DNA from: Smittium culicis
Taxonomy: Eukaryota; Kickxellomycota; Harpellomycetes; Harpellales; Legeriomycetaceae
Length of the DNA stretch: 22,834 nucleotides
Reading direction: 5' to 3'
Assembly (NCBI GenBank): GCA_001970855.1
Contig: LSSN01001589.1
Span: forward strand, 1 to 22,834
Shown: positions 7,193-19,900 of the stretch, piece after piece
Numbering within the stretch: the first letter of the stretch is position 1
Layout of the letters: each line of letters starts with the position of its first letter
Program-made: the position numbers and the translations under genes
The notes under the pieces: generated by a model
What the model saw: the letters and a program-made list of their open reading frames with translations, nothing else
Told to the model about the DNA's origin: nothing
Databases searched by the model: none

Positions 7193-8232
7193 TCAAGATT
7201 CTGCCAATGGAAGCTTAAGCCCGGTAGTGGAATTAATAAAATCGAGATACTTTGCAACGCTCGTATAAATTCCTATGACATCCGAAGATGCACACAAGCC
7301 AACGTTTTTAGAACTTACAGGCCAAGCTCCAAAACTAGTAATTCCCACAAGCTTAAACTTACTCGCGGTATTAGAGATGTTGCTTCCTAAATCTTTGTTG
7401 CTAATTATTTCGGTTCCATTAATTGGGGTTGAATTTCCAATAGTTATTGGAGTGGCGGGCACTGAAATCCCGATGTTTCTTAACAATGCACCTCCTGAAT
7501 CTCCTAAGCATGTATCCCTACCAGGAGTCTTCCCTGTGCATATCTGTTTCCCGTCAGCATTCCCTACGAATGGGGTGAAATTTTTTCTACACTCATCTGT
7601 TGATATTGTCATTAAATCAACTTGCATTAATTGATTTGAAGGTTGTAATGATCCGTTTGACTCAATTCCCCATCCAATTGCCCTAAGAACCAAGTTATCC
7701 TGTACAACTTTTGTGTCAATAACCGCTGGTATAGCATTTGATGGTTCTTTCAACTCCAATAAACATATGTCATTCTATTTTAATTAAAAAAAGTCAAGCA
7801 TTACTATAATCACATTATATTAAAATCAATTTTATACAATAAATGTAATAAAATATAAATATAAATATAAAACTATAAATAAAAATAAAAATAAAATCTT
7901 ACATCTTGAGTAACTTTATCATATTTATCGTGTAGATATTTGGTCTTTATTACAACTCCTTGATCTTTTCTTATATTTTTTGGACCTATAATAACTCTAA
8001 CGTTTTCAATGTTTGTATCAACCATACAATGTGCTGCGGTCAATACCCAATTTTTATCTATTAGCGTACCACCACAAACTATCCCAGAGGTTTTATCTAC
8101 AATAAATGTAGCATATGGATAAACATCTATTGGTGATGAAACCCCTCCTATTATTCTTGTCTTATTATTCCCTTGTACGTAGCTAATAGCTGTTATAGTT
8201 AGCGCTATGATTGCTCTTTGTAAAAACTTCAT
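7193..8232 (-). CDS. Secreted trypsin-like serine protease (S1/chymotrypsin fold), 303 aa, two exons
   Basis: This is a secreted endopeptidase predicted to cut after Lys/Arg. Exon 1 is 8232-7903, the intron 7902-7775 (128 bp, GTAAGA...AATAG) and exon 2 7774-7193 ending in TGA. The intron falls in phase 0 between TQD and NDICLLEL, so splicing restores the block around the catalytic Asp. Residues 1-20 form a hydrophobic signal peptide. A short propeptide ends at R26 before the mature start IIGG (27-30). The triad is His68 (LTAAHC), Asp112 (NDICLL) and Ser203 (GDSGG). D197 occupies the trypsin specificity position six residues before the Ser. Six cysteines (53/69, 172/189, 199/271) fit the three core disulphides. 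About 35 extra residues lie between Ser203 and SFG (257-259); they are Ile/Thr/Asn-rich with N-glycosylation sequons NST, NGT and NIS. The enzyme looks complete. True trypsins are patchy in fungi, so a lineage expansion or transfer is possible. Confidence 0.94.
7855..7896 (+). repeat. A/T microsatellite inside the trypsin intron
   Basis: Short imperfect tandem repeats of ATAAAT and AAAAT type occur directly downstream of the splice donor within the single trypsin intron. The tract is low-complexity and likely length-variable. It contributes the Phe/Tyr-rich read-through that makes exon 1 look nine codons longer than it is. Confidence 0.6.
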
Positions 8233-8242
8233 GACTTGTAAT

Positions 8243-8270
8243 TTTATAAAGTTAAAGTGGGTGGGGGGGT
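8243..8270 (-). promoter_or_regulatory. Possible promoter elements of the trypsin gene
   Basis: Read on the minus strand, a C-rich tract (ACCCCCCCACCCACTT, about 8270-8255) is followed by TATAAA (8248-8243), 11 bp before the ATG. C-rich runs are very unusual in this A/T-rich DNA, which draws attention to the site. The TATA motif is too close to the ATG for a normal leader, so only the C-rich tract is a serious candidate. Confidence 0.3.
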
Positions 8271-9182
8271 ATCAGGGTATATTCTAGCTATTATTCTTGG
8301 CTTATAATCAGAGTTTTCTTTCAATAAAAAAATTCTAGTGTTGCACAAATAAAATTTAATATTACAGTTACTTGTCTTATCGCCTTTTCCGTGCTCAAAG
8401 TATTAGGGTATTGAGTTTCTTTATTTATTATCGTCTTTTTTTGACTCTATAATCCAAATATGATCTAAGTCTGAGATTATTTTTGCTATAATAAGAAATT
8501 TGCTTATTTATTTACCCAAATTTATTTTATCTTGGTAATTTTTTTTCCTGACCTTTTAACAGAATCAAATTAATGTTTTAATATCGAAATTTACTAAAAA
8601 AGAAAATATTACAACTATATATACTCCTTCGTATAGCTTTTTCGTAGATAATTAATGATATTTAAAGATCTAAAATTTTATTTTAAAGGGGTTTTTTTAA
8701 TATTATTAGTATAAATAGATAGGCTAAATCTTAATTTATTTTTTTGGTATAATTATGAAAAATTTAATAAGCCTAGTAAATATTTTTGGGCTTCTTTTGG
8801 TATATATTTATACAACATTTACTTATTGATTTAAATAGTATCAAATTTCAGCTTTTTTTTATTTGGGTGAAAATTTTAATATTATTAGAGGTAAAAATTA
8901 ACTTACATTCGGTATTTCTGAATTTGGCTTGAAAATATAAAATTTATGGCTTTTTTTCGCTTAACTCTGTCGAATCGGAAAAATAAAGATGACCTAAAAT
9001 AAATAGTAAACATCCACAATAAAATACAATAATATTCTATAATTAAAATTAACTTTGGCATAAACTCACATATTTATATATATATGAGCGCGTGTGTAAA
9101 TTTATATTCAATCCACTTTTTTTTAATGGGAGTCATTTAAAATTACTATTAAATCATGATATTCTACTCTAAGATTTCTATA

Positions 9183-9221
9183 GAGGCGGAAGCGTGCCTA
9201 GATAAAAAAAAAGAGCGCCTC
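9183..9221. repeat. GC-rich inverted repeat (hairpin) in the desert
   Basis: GAGGCG (9183-9188) and CGCCTC (9216-9221) are perfect inverted copies enclosing a 27 nt loop with a nine-A run. The stem stands out because the surrounding kilobases contain almost no G+C-rich hexamers. No ncRNA family is recognised. Confidence 0.4.
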
Positions 9222-12200
9222 AAGACGTTTTTTTATTTTTATTTTTTCTTGGTTTTTTATTCTTATAAGTAGACTATCAAAATACATTTGATAAAAAATA
9301 AGATAAATGACTGTAACATTTAGCCACATTATTTGCACATTGTTTATATTTATTTTTTAATTTTCCCAACGTATCTGGAATTGAATTTTTCTACAGCTAA
9401 TGGCCTATTATGTACAAGAATATTAGGAAAAAAAAGTAACTTAACACAGCTGTAATTAAATTGGCCAATTATGAGAAAAATCTTAGTCCACATTCTACAG
9501 GCAATAAAAAAATACATTTAGATGACAATATTCTCATTTTTTCAAAAAACTATAAAATTTCCTAACAAAATGAAAAAAGATATATTTACGAGCAAAAAAT
9601 GACAATTATAAATCAATCTATGAAGAAGTATACCTTCTAAAATATAAAAAAAAGTTTTACAAAAATTTAAATCAATATCTTTTATTTGCCTATAATTTTA
9701 TGCTTTACTTTTAGAATTTAATACCCTTAAATATGAAGTATATAAATGCACATTTAAAAATCGATGTATCTTGAAACTGATACTAAACTAGGATAAAAAA
9801 ATTTACTAGAACTTTTTTAATCTTTTTTATATCATACCACTTTATTCCTTTATACTATTCAGCCTGTTATTATAGTTTGAAAATATCAGTCAACTCAAAA
9901 AAGAATTATTATCATTAAAAACTAATAGTTTTTTTTATGACTAATATCCAAATACAAACAGTGGGAAATCACGAATTAAAATAAATTATGAAACACTTTT
10001 TGTGATTAAATAACGACATGCATTCTGTTTCTAATGTATTTCGAAATCTATAATACCCAAATAGCTTTATTTTTACAATATTTGAAAATATTTTATTTTA
10101 TCTACTTTTTTCACAATAAATATTTCAAGATTGTACTACTACTAACACCTTTTTTATTTTATTTTTTGAATAACAAACTAAGTATTTAGCCTATTATAAG
10201 ACTTTAAGAGTCAGATTGATGATTTAAGCAAATGCTAAGATATTAAGTTAATTGTATACTTGATCCAATACTCAGTGGGTATGGAGCTGCTAGAGCGGCG
10301 GAGCGGGGTCGGTTGAAAAATTATTTTTTTAATATTTTTTTATCTTTTTAAATATTTTTTATTAGTTTTTTGTAACTGTTAAATTATGTTTAAAAAATTC
10401 TCTGAGATGGAAAAAAAAAGGTTGATTGTATATTAAAACACTCTTATTTTTAGAATATAAATGTAAATAAAGTCAGTTCATTCAGTATTAAAAATGTATT
10501 TTAGTTAATGTATAAAATGGATTGATACAGAGAAATACGAATAGCTAAACAACTACACGTACAAATTTTATATTATATACTGAATTAAATAAAATTATAA
10601 GTACTTAATAAAAAAAAAAAAACATTTACAATTCGCGTAGTAAAAATAAGTTTTGATAAAAAAAAAATAGCATAAAAATTTACTTGTGTTATAACTGCTC
10701 ATATTTTTATATCTTTGTTTTAAAAATGGAATCTGTTGCTAGAGATTGATATTTTTTTTTACTTAAAAATTTATATACAAAAAACAATAATACCTATTTT
10801 GAATAATTAAAAATACATTTTTAAATTACAATATTTATAAATATAAATTAAAGTGGTCAAAATAAAAATTTAAACCAGTATCTAAATTTAAAAAAAAAAA
10901 AAAAAATACTCCAGTAGTAATATTAATTAGAAGCGATATTTTTTTTTCTAAAAAAATCATATGACGATATTACAAGTAACAAGTCATACTTATTATAGCT
11001 AAAACGAGTAACCCGATGTATCTGATTAAAAACAAATAAAAAAGCATTCTATATTGCGTTAAAAATTTATATGATCCACTCGAAATTATTTCAATATAAT
11101 TTTTATTATAAATAATTTACAAAATAAAAAATAATACATGCTCATATAAATTCAAGACTAGTATCTAAATGTGCTATTAAAAAATATGAAAAAAGTCTTG
11201 ATTTTAACTTTTTTTTAGAAAATAAAAGTAAACTAAAGCTTTTAATTCCAAGCTCGATATTCATTTTTGCTAATTGTTTAATATAATAAAGGTTTGAGCT
11301 TGGATAAAATTGTGTTAATCCTTTCTCGTCAAAAATTTTTTGCAAGAAGAAAAAATAAATTCCTTGAGTTCTTTAGTAAAAAATGTAATATTTTTGACCT
11401 TATTTTATAATCTTTATGTAAGTATCATCCAATAATGTTAACACTGTTGAAAAATAAAGAAAAAAGTTTAACAGAACCTTTACTAGCCCTAGCTACGCCT
11501 AAAATTAAGAAAATTACAGTGATAGAAATAATCTCGACAATTATAGTTTACATTCATTGTTATTGTAGTTCAAACTGAATTTAAATGAGACTCTAACTGT
11601 GCTAGTTGTTCTCAAGAAGAATTAAAAACAATATGTAATATATTTCACTTTTGGAATAAAGTTTACAAAATACTAACGAGAAGATATTCCAAAATTGATG
11701 GTATCTGACCTCGAAAATGTATTATCACCATGAGATACAAGAATTTTCATTATACAAAAAATATATTAATAATATTACAAAGAATAAATCATCTATATAT
11801 AATAAAATAAAATAGTAATTTATCAATTAAATGAAAGTTTTAACAATTTTATTGCAATAAAAAGTATTTCTGCATTATATTTAATTCTAGATAGCAATAT
11901 TTATTTAAATCGGTTATTTACGCTAAAAAAATCTACAGATATATTTCTCACCAAGATCAATTAAAATTTATAAAGATTAAAAAGTCATATAAAGAAGTTT
12001 AGGCGATTAATTATTGAAAAATTATGGAATTTAAGCGTTGTTTAACTAATATAAAGCTTAACGAATTATAAATTTGTACTACTATTTGATTCTATATTGA
12101 CTCATAACCACTCACAAATATTGAAATAACCCCAATTAAAATAATTATTTTTAAAAAAATATTAAAATCTTTTTTTTGGTTATTGATATATCGATATTTA

Positions 12201-12473
12201 TTCTGGATTTAATAAGAAATAAAAATGATATATGAATATGAATATGAATATCTACGAGTTAAAGAAAAGAGAAAAATTGACAATTTTGATATGCATTAAT
12301 AAAATAAACTGAATTTTTATTTTTGATAAAAATTATTAGCTAAAACATGAAATACGGAAAAATAAAAATGCCAAAAAGCCCAAGTCTAGTATAGCGCAAT
12401 AAAACTATATTAGTGAGACAATAGCTTTTTAGCAATCAGAAACGGCATAAATCAGCATAGCTTCGGATGCTAG

Positions 12474-12629
12474 AGGCCCCAAAAAACGGCACAGTGTATA
12501 CAGTTATAAAAAAAAAATTCTTTATTTGCTATATAGTATTTATTTTTTATTTATCAAATTTGCGTATGGCAATGGCAAAAAATAGACAACCTTTTAACAG
12601 GAAAGGTCCTAAATAAAGGCACAATGTAT
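12474..12629 (+). repeat. Short diverged direct repeat, 130 bp period
   Basis: AGGCCCCAAAAAACGGCAC (from 12,474) and AGGTCCTAAATAAAGGCAC (from 12,604) each continue into CAGTGTAT or CAATGTAT. Together 21 of 26 positions match at a spacing of 130 bp. Most differences are transitions towards A/T. The segment may be a decayed tandem duplication of a once GC-richer element. Confidence 0.4.
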
Positions 12630-15600
12630 TATTTTTTATTTTTACTGCTAATAATGTTTGCGAAAATGTATTATTATCGTTCTTAGTATTATCTTAAATA
12701 CTTAAATTATTTGTCACGCTGCTTGATGAAGTATATATTAACATTCTTATTCAATTGAATTCCTATAATAATAATAGTCTGAATTTTTGATTATATTTTT
12801 ATACAACTAAAACAAGTAATTGACTTATTTTAGTATTAATTTTTTATTTTATTTATTTATTAAATAATCTTTTATTTTATTGATATATTTGTAGTCAGTC
12901 TTCTTATTTTGATTCATCTTGAACATTAATTATTTCTTCCTTTATTTATTGAAAAAAATAAGCTGTACATGATATTTTTTATATACCTTAAATGTTGCTT
13001 TTTTACATTATTTTATTTTAAAATTACATTTTTTAAATATTTCTTTTTATGAGTATGGGAGTGGATTTAATTTATTAATCTTTAGGTATTTTTCTCGCGC
13101 TTTTATGGTACTTTTTTTCTTTTTAGAATTTATATTTAAATTATTATACTTTTGATTTAATTGGTTGTATACAAGCGCATTTATCATATAGTTAAATTCT
13201 TTAATAAATCTAATAACAATTACTAATTAGCACAATACTAATTTTGATTTTTATTCTTTTTATATTTATTCTTTATAATACTAAAATAGAGTTATTCTCT
13301 TCAAATAAGTTATAAATTTTCCCACTTAAAGCAAATAAAACCATTATAAATTTAATAAATATTATAATACGAAGTATATCATTAAAATACTATGCTAAAA
13401 AAGAATTTAATTATTTCTCTTTCTGAATAATTTATTTAAAAAATCGTAATTAATCGCTACAATTAAGGGAAAAATTCAAATCAATTTTAGTTAGTGCATA
13501 ATTTTATCTAAATTTAACTCGAGTTATATAGCTCAATTTTTTTAAAAGTTTGTAAACACATTTTATATTGGCTTTTAATCCCGTTTTTACTCAGAAAAAT
13601 TACTAGCAAAGTATTTTTTCATGAAAATCATTTCTAAAGCTCTTAAATTCAAAGTCTAAACACCTTTCTGTAATTTTTTTTTGTTTAATTTAATTTTTTT
13701 TATTGATAAATTTAGATCGCTATGTGTAACGGTATATAAATCAAATAAAAAACAAAAGTGTCTGGTGAATAAATTATAAGAATTAGAAATGATTTTTGGA
13801 AGTTATTTCTGAAATAGGAGAGATTTTATAAATAAATTTTTCATAAACACCAAATTTAATTATTATTTGGATAAACTGTAAAAATAGCTGTCAATCATAA
13901 AATTAATTTCAGCACCAAGTATTACAGGTATTATAAGCTTTAAAATTCCAATAATTATAAATATAACATGGAAAATTTGCACTTATTTTAAAATCATAAT
14001 TATGTTAAAAATTAACTCTCAGATATGTAAACTGACAGGTAAAAATTAACATATAAATAACATCCTAAAAAATGTAGAGATAAACACAGTGTATTCGAAA
14101 AAATTTTTACACATTTATTATAACGAAAAATAAGAAACCTAAAGATATTCAGGCTCTATACTGCATTTTCTTATATAAATATATATTATATTGCGAGATT
14201 TTTGTTTCGACTGACCCTCTATTAAAATTTTTAATTCTGAAGAATCGGTTATGTCTTTTGAGTGAGTTTGAACTTATAAAATTTTTATTATTTCCATAAT
14301 TATTATTTGGTTGATAAAAATGTATATATGAGATTTTTTTTAGTAATTATATTATCTATTTGAATAAAATATAAACGAGATTTTTCTTTCAGCAAAAAAA
14401 ATATACGAAATCAGTTTATAAAATATTTTTTATGGTTAAGAGAAATATTAAGAATATCTGCAAAAATTTATTTTTATTTTGCTATAAATATAGAAATCTT
14501 GCTATATTATCAATAGAATCTTTGATTTTACGTAGCTTAGTTGTATTAAAGCATAATTATGTATAGAAACATAGCTATATATATGCGATCTTGGTATTTT
14601 AGTAAAAAAATAAAGAATATTTACTGTTTAGAAAAAAGATCATTTTATACAATATAATAAATCAGAAAAGAATTCAAAATTTTTACAATTAATTAAAAAT
14701 ATGATGTATCGCATAAAAAAAATTTTTTTAGCCCTAGAAGTTTGATTTAAAAATCACGACTACATTTTTAAATTATCATTTTATTTGTTTCAATTTGAAT
14801 TATAAGCTTATTAATATATGGATTAGATTTTATTTATATAAATCAATAGAAATAATATAGTATAAATTTCTAAGCCTGATATAAAATTAAGCTATTTTTG
14901 TACTGTTCCTATTTTAATAAAGATTAAATTACTGGATTTTATTTATTTTTTCATTTTATACCTTTCCACTATATCCGATTTATGTGTTTTTGAAAAAAAA
15001 TTTCTAAAAAAACACGTTTTTTTTTGTTTTTTAATCTTTTTATTCTATATAATATTTATCCATTTTTTTTTTTTTTTTTGAAATAATACTGACTCAATAT
15101 TTTGTTTATTATTATATATTGAATTCGATCTTTGTAATATATGAAAAATTCTTATAAATATAAAATTTTAATAAATATCAGCTATATTTTTCTTGGAATG
15201 AATTATAATAATTTTATCTTCAACATAAACCGATTTAATATTTTTATCGAAAATTTATGAAGAAATAATACGTATTGAAAATGATAACAAAGTATAACTA
15301 ACATAAAATAAAACTTAATTTGATTTACTCAAAAAATTTACCTTATTCCAAGCATAGCTATCATCATTATCATTAATATAACTTTTTTTAATGTACTAAA
15401 TTCCTATTTGTTTTTATTTTTCACATAATCGCATATAAAAAAATATAAAAATAATAATTATTTTTTTATAGACGAGAGTTATTAAGAACTTCAATGATTA
15501 AATATATAATTAATAAGGTTATTTAGCCTAAAATATTTTTCCAAATGATATATAATTTGGAAATTTATTGAAAATATTTATCAGCCATATAATCAATTAT

Positions 15601-18600
15601 TATCCTATTATTATCACAAACAGCAAAAAAAATTGAATTTAATTTTTTTTTTGTATAGAAAAATAAAGCAATAATATGAAAATCTTTTATATATTATATT
15701 AAGAAAATAATACTATGGAAACCGTAAATCTAAAAAACATTTCTTATAAAACTGTGATCATGAGTTCAATTTTTTTTTAAACTTCACAATAAAGTCATTG
15801 AAATAGATTATTTTCAAATAAGAAAGACTCTATCCATAAATCATATTTAGCTTCTAAATTCTAAACTCTAAATTTCACTTTTTGAAAGTATTATTTTTTT
15901 CGTTTTTATTTCGGGAGATTTAATAATTTAAATTAAAAATGAAAAATGAAATACTTTAATTTAATTAATTTTTCATAGCTTTATTTAGTGAGTATCTTTG
16001 ATTAATCAGGCCAAAGTAAAAAAACTATATAATTATTCTATTAAAGGGGCTTCAAATCAATTATAAGTCGATTTATTTGAAGTTATAAGCTTAATTAATT
16101 TTTTAAATCATTATTTTGATATTAAAAAAAAGCTCACTGATAAAGGGAATTATTATCACATAAAAGAAGCTAAAATTATGATATTTACACACCTAATTCC
16201 AAAATAAATTCTAAATGAATAAATCTAAATTTTTTTTTCTATATTAATCCACATTTTATGATATTTGGAAATCACAATATTTTTTAATTTCATTAATGCT
16301 CTAAACCTGATTATTGAGATCCAAGATTTTTGAAATAGCGTTTTAAATAGCTATTTAACTCATTTATTTAAATTATTTTATCTTAGACTCATTTATAGAT
16401 GAATTCAGGTTGTTATTGCAATTCCTATCATCTTTTATATTAAAAAATATATATTAAATACACAATACACTTTCATTGAATGAGATTAATCTTACGTTCA
16501 GATTAAATGATTTATTAGAAATAGTTATATTGTTTTAATTTTAAACTTTTTATTATTACATGATAATATATGTAGTTCAAATCAATTTTAATACTATATT
16601 ATTCTTTTTAAATTGGAAATTTTATAATATAGTTATTAGTTGTATTTTTTGATAATTAGATATTATATATTATAAATGCTAACTCAAAAATATAAAAAGT
16701 GTCATTGAATTTGAAATTACGTAATTCATAATAACAAAATTTGAAGCTTACTGCTGATATCCATTTAGTAAATTTGGTGAAGTAAAAAAAAACTTATTTT
16801 GGAAAAAAAAAGTTAGCACTATTCGTTGTATTCGAGTTAACTGAGTTATGACCATAAAAATGTTTAATTTTATAAATAAATATCTATTATTCTATATGAT
16901 CACATTTAATCATAACTATATTTTTCTAATTTAATAAATTTTAGAAAAAAATACAAAAGTATCAACAAACTTGAGTATCTTACTAATACTAATATCACTT
17001 TACTTTTTGATTTATAATATTCACAATAATATAAGAAAATTTAATATATCTATAGATAAATTATAATTTTTTATGCAATCATCTTGTTATTATTTTGTGA
17101 GTTTAAAAAATATTGGTGTATAGGTGATTCTGACATAAGTTTGTAATAGAGTATATATTCAAGTAAAAGAAAGCGATTAAAATAAATTTTGAATTCTTAT
17201 GGGAAATTTAATTCAAATTTAAAGTGAAAACAGAAATCAAAGCAACAAAGAGTAAAAAAAGAAAATTTAGAGAAAACGAAAAATTAGTGATAATTTTTTT
17301 AGTTATGCTTTTTTAAAAAAGGGTTACTTGCCAAATGTAAACATTTAAAGAAAATGGATTATATAATTTAACGAAATGAACATAAAAAAAAAATTGGCTA
17401 GTAAGTGACGCGAATTATGAGATATAAATAGTCAAACAGAGAATAAAAATGAAAACTCTTGAAAATTTACTAGAAACTCTTATTAATTATTTTATATTAA
17501 AATAATCCTCTAGTACGTAAAATTTATAATTTTAAATCAAATTTAAAAAAGTGATAAAATAAACAGAAGCTTAACTTTAAAAGAACGCTTATTTTTTAAT
17601 TTTTTTATTCAGAAAGTTATTTTTATATCACGTTTAAAATATTATTTTTTTTATCATTATTTTGTATAGAAATTATAATAAATTATATCAGAGTCACTTA
17701 TAAATCAATAAGCCTAAGTATTTTTTCTTTGCAGAAAAATTAAAAATTAAAAGCTTAAACCCTTATTTGAAAATATAGGTAAATTTACCAATAAATACTA
17801 CTATAATTAGGATGTTATAATTATAAATCATTTTTTATTTTATCTTTTTATTTCAATTCTAAACAATTGACTTCTTTTCTAATAATCGCAATCATCGTTT
17901 TTTGTAAGAAATGCTGTAACTTAAACAGGTTTTATGCGATTTTTGTATGTTATTTTTATAATTTTGATATTAATTTCATTTTAATTTAATCAATATCGAT
18001 AATAGAGATATTGAGCAGTGGTTATGATATTATTATAATCTAAAAAAATAATTATCACAAATAAATTATTTTCTATTTGTATTATATATACTTAATATTT
18101 TTTTATTAAATGATCATTTAAATTCTGAGAATTATATTGATTTAATACGTACATATTCTATTTTTACGTAAGATTTTTCAGGATGCTGTAATTTGGGCGT
18201 TTATAGAAATTCAAATTTATATTTTTTTTTGATTTTTTCATAATTAATAACGTGTGTAGAATATGTGATGACATTATATGATTTTAAATCGTAATAGGGA
18301 CGAAGAATTTTTGCGTTTATCATAGGTATATTTTTAGATAAATTATACTTAAATATATTTATTTATTATATGCAATATAATTTAATTACCTATTTAAATA
18401 TGATATTAAATGGTGTATATATGCTTAATTTAAAGTTTTTTCATAGATTATAAAAATTTTACCTGACACGTATTTATTTATTGAATTTTTTTTTATTTCG
18501 GATACTTTACATAATTTATTAACCAACTCAAAACTCTATAAAAATCTGATAATATTTAATTGGCGTATAAAGGCAGATTATATAATCGCTATTAGATTCT

Positions 18601-18885
18601 ATCTTATGTTATTTTTTATGACACATTTTTTACCACTTATAGATCATTTAGGAAAATATGAATAATTTTTGATCATTTCCAATCAATTATTAAAAAATTA
18701 AATGCCTTTATAGGTTCTATTTTTATAATAAGAAATCATCAAATATATCTATTTTATTATTATAATTTTTTGAAATAATTAATCAAATGTTTCTTTATAT
18801 TTTTTGCAGTTATTTTAATTAAAATAAAAATAATTAATATCTAAAATTATCGAAAAAAATATATTAATGTGGCTTGTGATTAATA

Positions 18886-18895
18886 ATGGTAATAT
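18886..18895 (+). repeat. Left target-site duplication of the MULE
   Basis: ATGGTAATAT precedes the left terminal repeat and matches ATAATAATAT after the right one at 8 of 10 positions. Both differences are G-to-A. A duplication of 9-11 bp is what Mutator-like elements make. The low complexity of the site lowers the weight of the match. Confidence 0.5.
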
Positions 18896-19058
18896 GGGTA
18901 TTTTTTTTTTGTACTCATAATCTGTAAAAAATAACCAAAACTCAGTAAATTTTCACGAAATTAATCCATTTTGCACAAAAATTCTTTTTTTCATATCAAA
19001 ACGTTTGAATTTTTTTTTTTTTGCACGAAAAATTGCACTTTATTTTTATTGGTTATTT
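18896..19058 (+). repeat. Left terminal inverted repeat of the MULE
   Basis: This arm begins GGGTATTTTT and aligns with the reverse complement of 21,431-21,587. Identical runs include TCTGTAAAAAATAA, CACGAAATTAATCCATTTTG (20 bp), TATCAAAACGTTT and ATTGCACTTT. Long terminal repeats of 100-500 bp are typical of Mutator-like transposons. Confidence 0.85.
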
Positions 19059-19900
19059 CAGAAACAATAATAATAAATTTAAAAAAGAAAAATCTTGCAA
19101 ATTTTTACTTTTAGTGAATCTTTTGATGAATTTAAAATCTTTACAAAAAAACCTCAGTATATCAGCAAACAATCATGAAATATGATAGATCCTTTAAATT
19201 TCAAGATATAATTCTTATACCAATACCAATCTAAACCACATACAAACAATTTGAAATGAACTTGTGATTCCAAGTCAACAATCTACAAAACGAGAAATGT
19301 AAAGCATAGAAGATCAGACCAAACAAATTTTTGTGCCAAAAGCTCACAGAACCCTAGCTATTCTCAGATAAAAGTAATTTTTGTAGTTCAGAATAACAAC
19401 CAAAGAACATTGAAAATCTATCTTTCAGTTTGCAGGTTCTATACTAGTTAAGCTTATTCTATTCAGTTTTTATTTTTATTTCTTTAATCGGATCTAAAAA
19501 TATATTTAAAGCTATAAAAAAAGCAACTCTAAATATATTTAGGTAGAAATATCAAAATTGAAATGAATTATAAGTGAAAAATCAGTCAAACCAAAGTGAC
19601 CTTACTTTTTTAATAAGCTATGGTATTCATATCTTTCTACTATTTCATAGAATGGTTTTAGATAACAGCTCAAGTTTATCATAAGTTTGAAGGATTGTGA
19701 ACACATGAAAGATTTTTTTGTTTTAAAAATAAATGAAAAGTGCGATAAATTTCAGTATAACTTTCAAAGTTCATGTTTAATTATACAACTGGTCAACCTA
19801 CTAGTGTTAAATACATTATGTTAAAGGTTTCAAATCTAAAATTAATTGTTGATTTTGCACCCAAGAAATCTTTTTTATATGAAAATGAATAAATCGCAAA

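Larger units (their letters stand above)
8271..18885. other. Extremely AT-rich gene desert
   Basis: More than 10 kb has no supported gene. Stops occur in all frames at high density, and homopolymer A/T runs are everywhere (for example 10,890-10,905 and 15,065-15,080). The only open frame of note, 67 codons on the minus strand (11,142-11,345), begins at a TTG and has no recognisable domain. Small GC-rich islets occur near 9183-9221, 10,276-10,314 and 12,455-12,500. A GAATAT microsatellite lies near 12,231-12,250. The region may be old decayed transposon DNA, or heterochromatin- or centromere-like DNA, which composition alone cannot decide. Confidence 0.55.

Noticed and set aside
7178..7634. 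Plus-strand frames across the trypsin gene
   Set aside because: They are antisense shadows of trypsin exon 2, whose minus-strand reading has the full set of protease motifs.
11142..11345. 67-codon minus-strand frame
   Set aside because: It starts at a TTG, has an upstream stop shortly before it, and shows no recognisable motif. Its composition is typical of desert DNA.
14531..14590. tRNA-like stretch (TAGCTTAGTTGTATTAAAGC)
   Set aside because: The D-arm looks convincing, but no acceptor stem, anticodon stem or T-arm could be paired around it. At most it is a decayed mitochondrial-type tRNA fragment.
14980..15016. A/T-rich inverted repeat GTGTTTTT...AAAAACAC
   Set aside because: Homopolymer-rich palindromes are common by chance at this composition. 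There is no flanking element structure.
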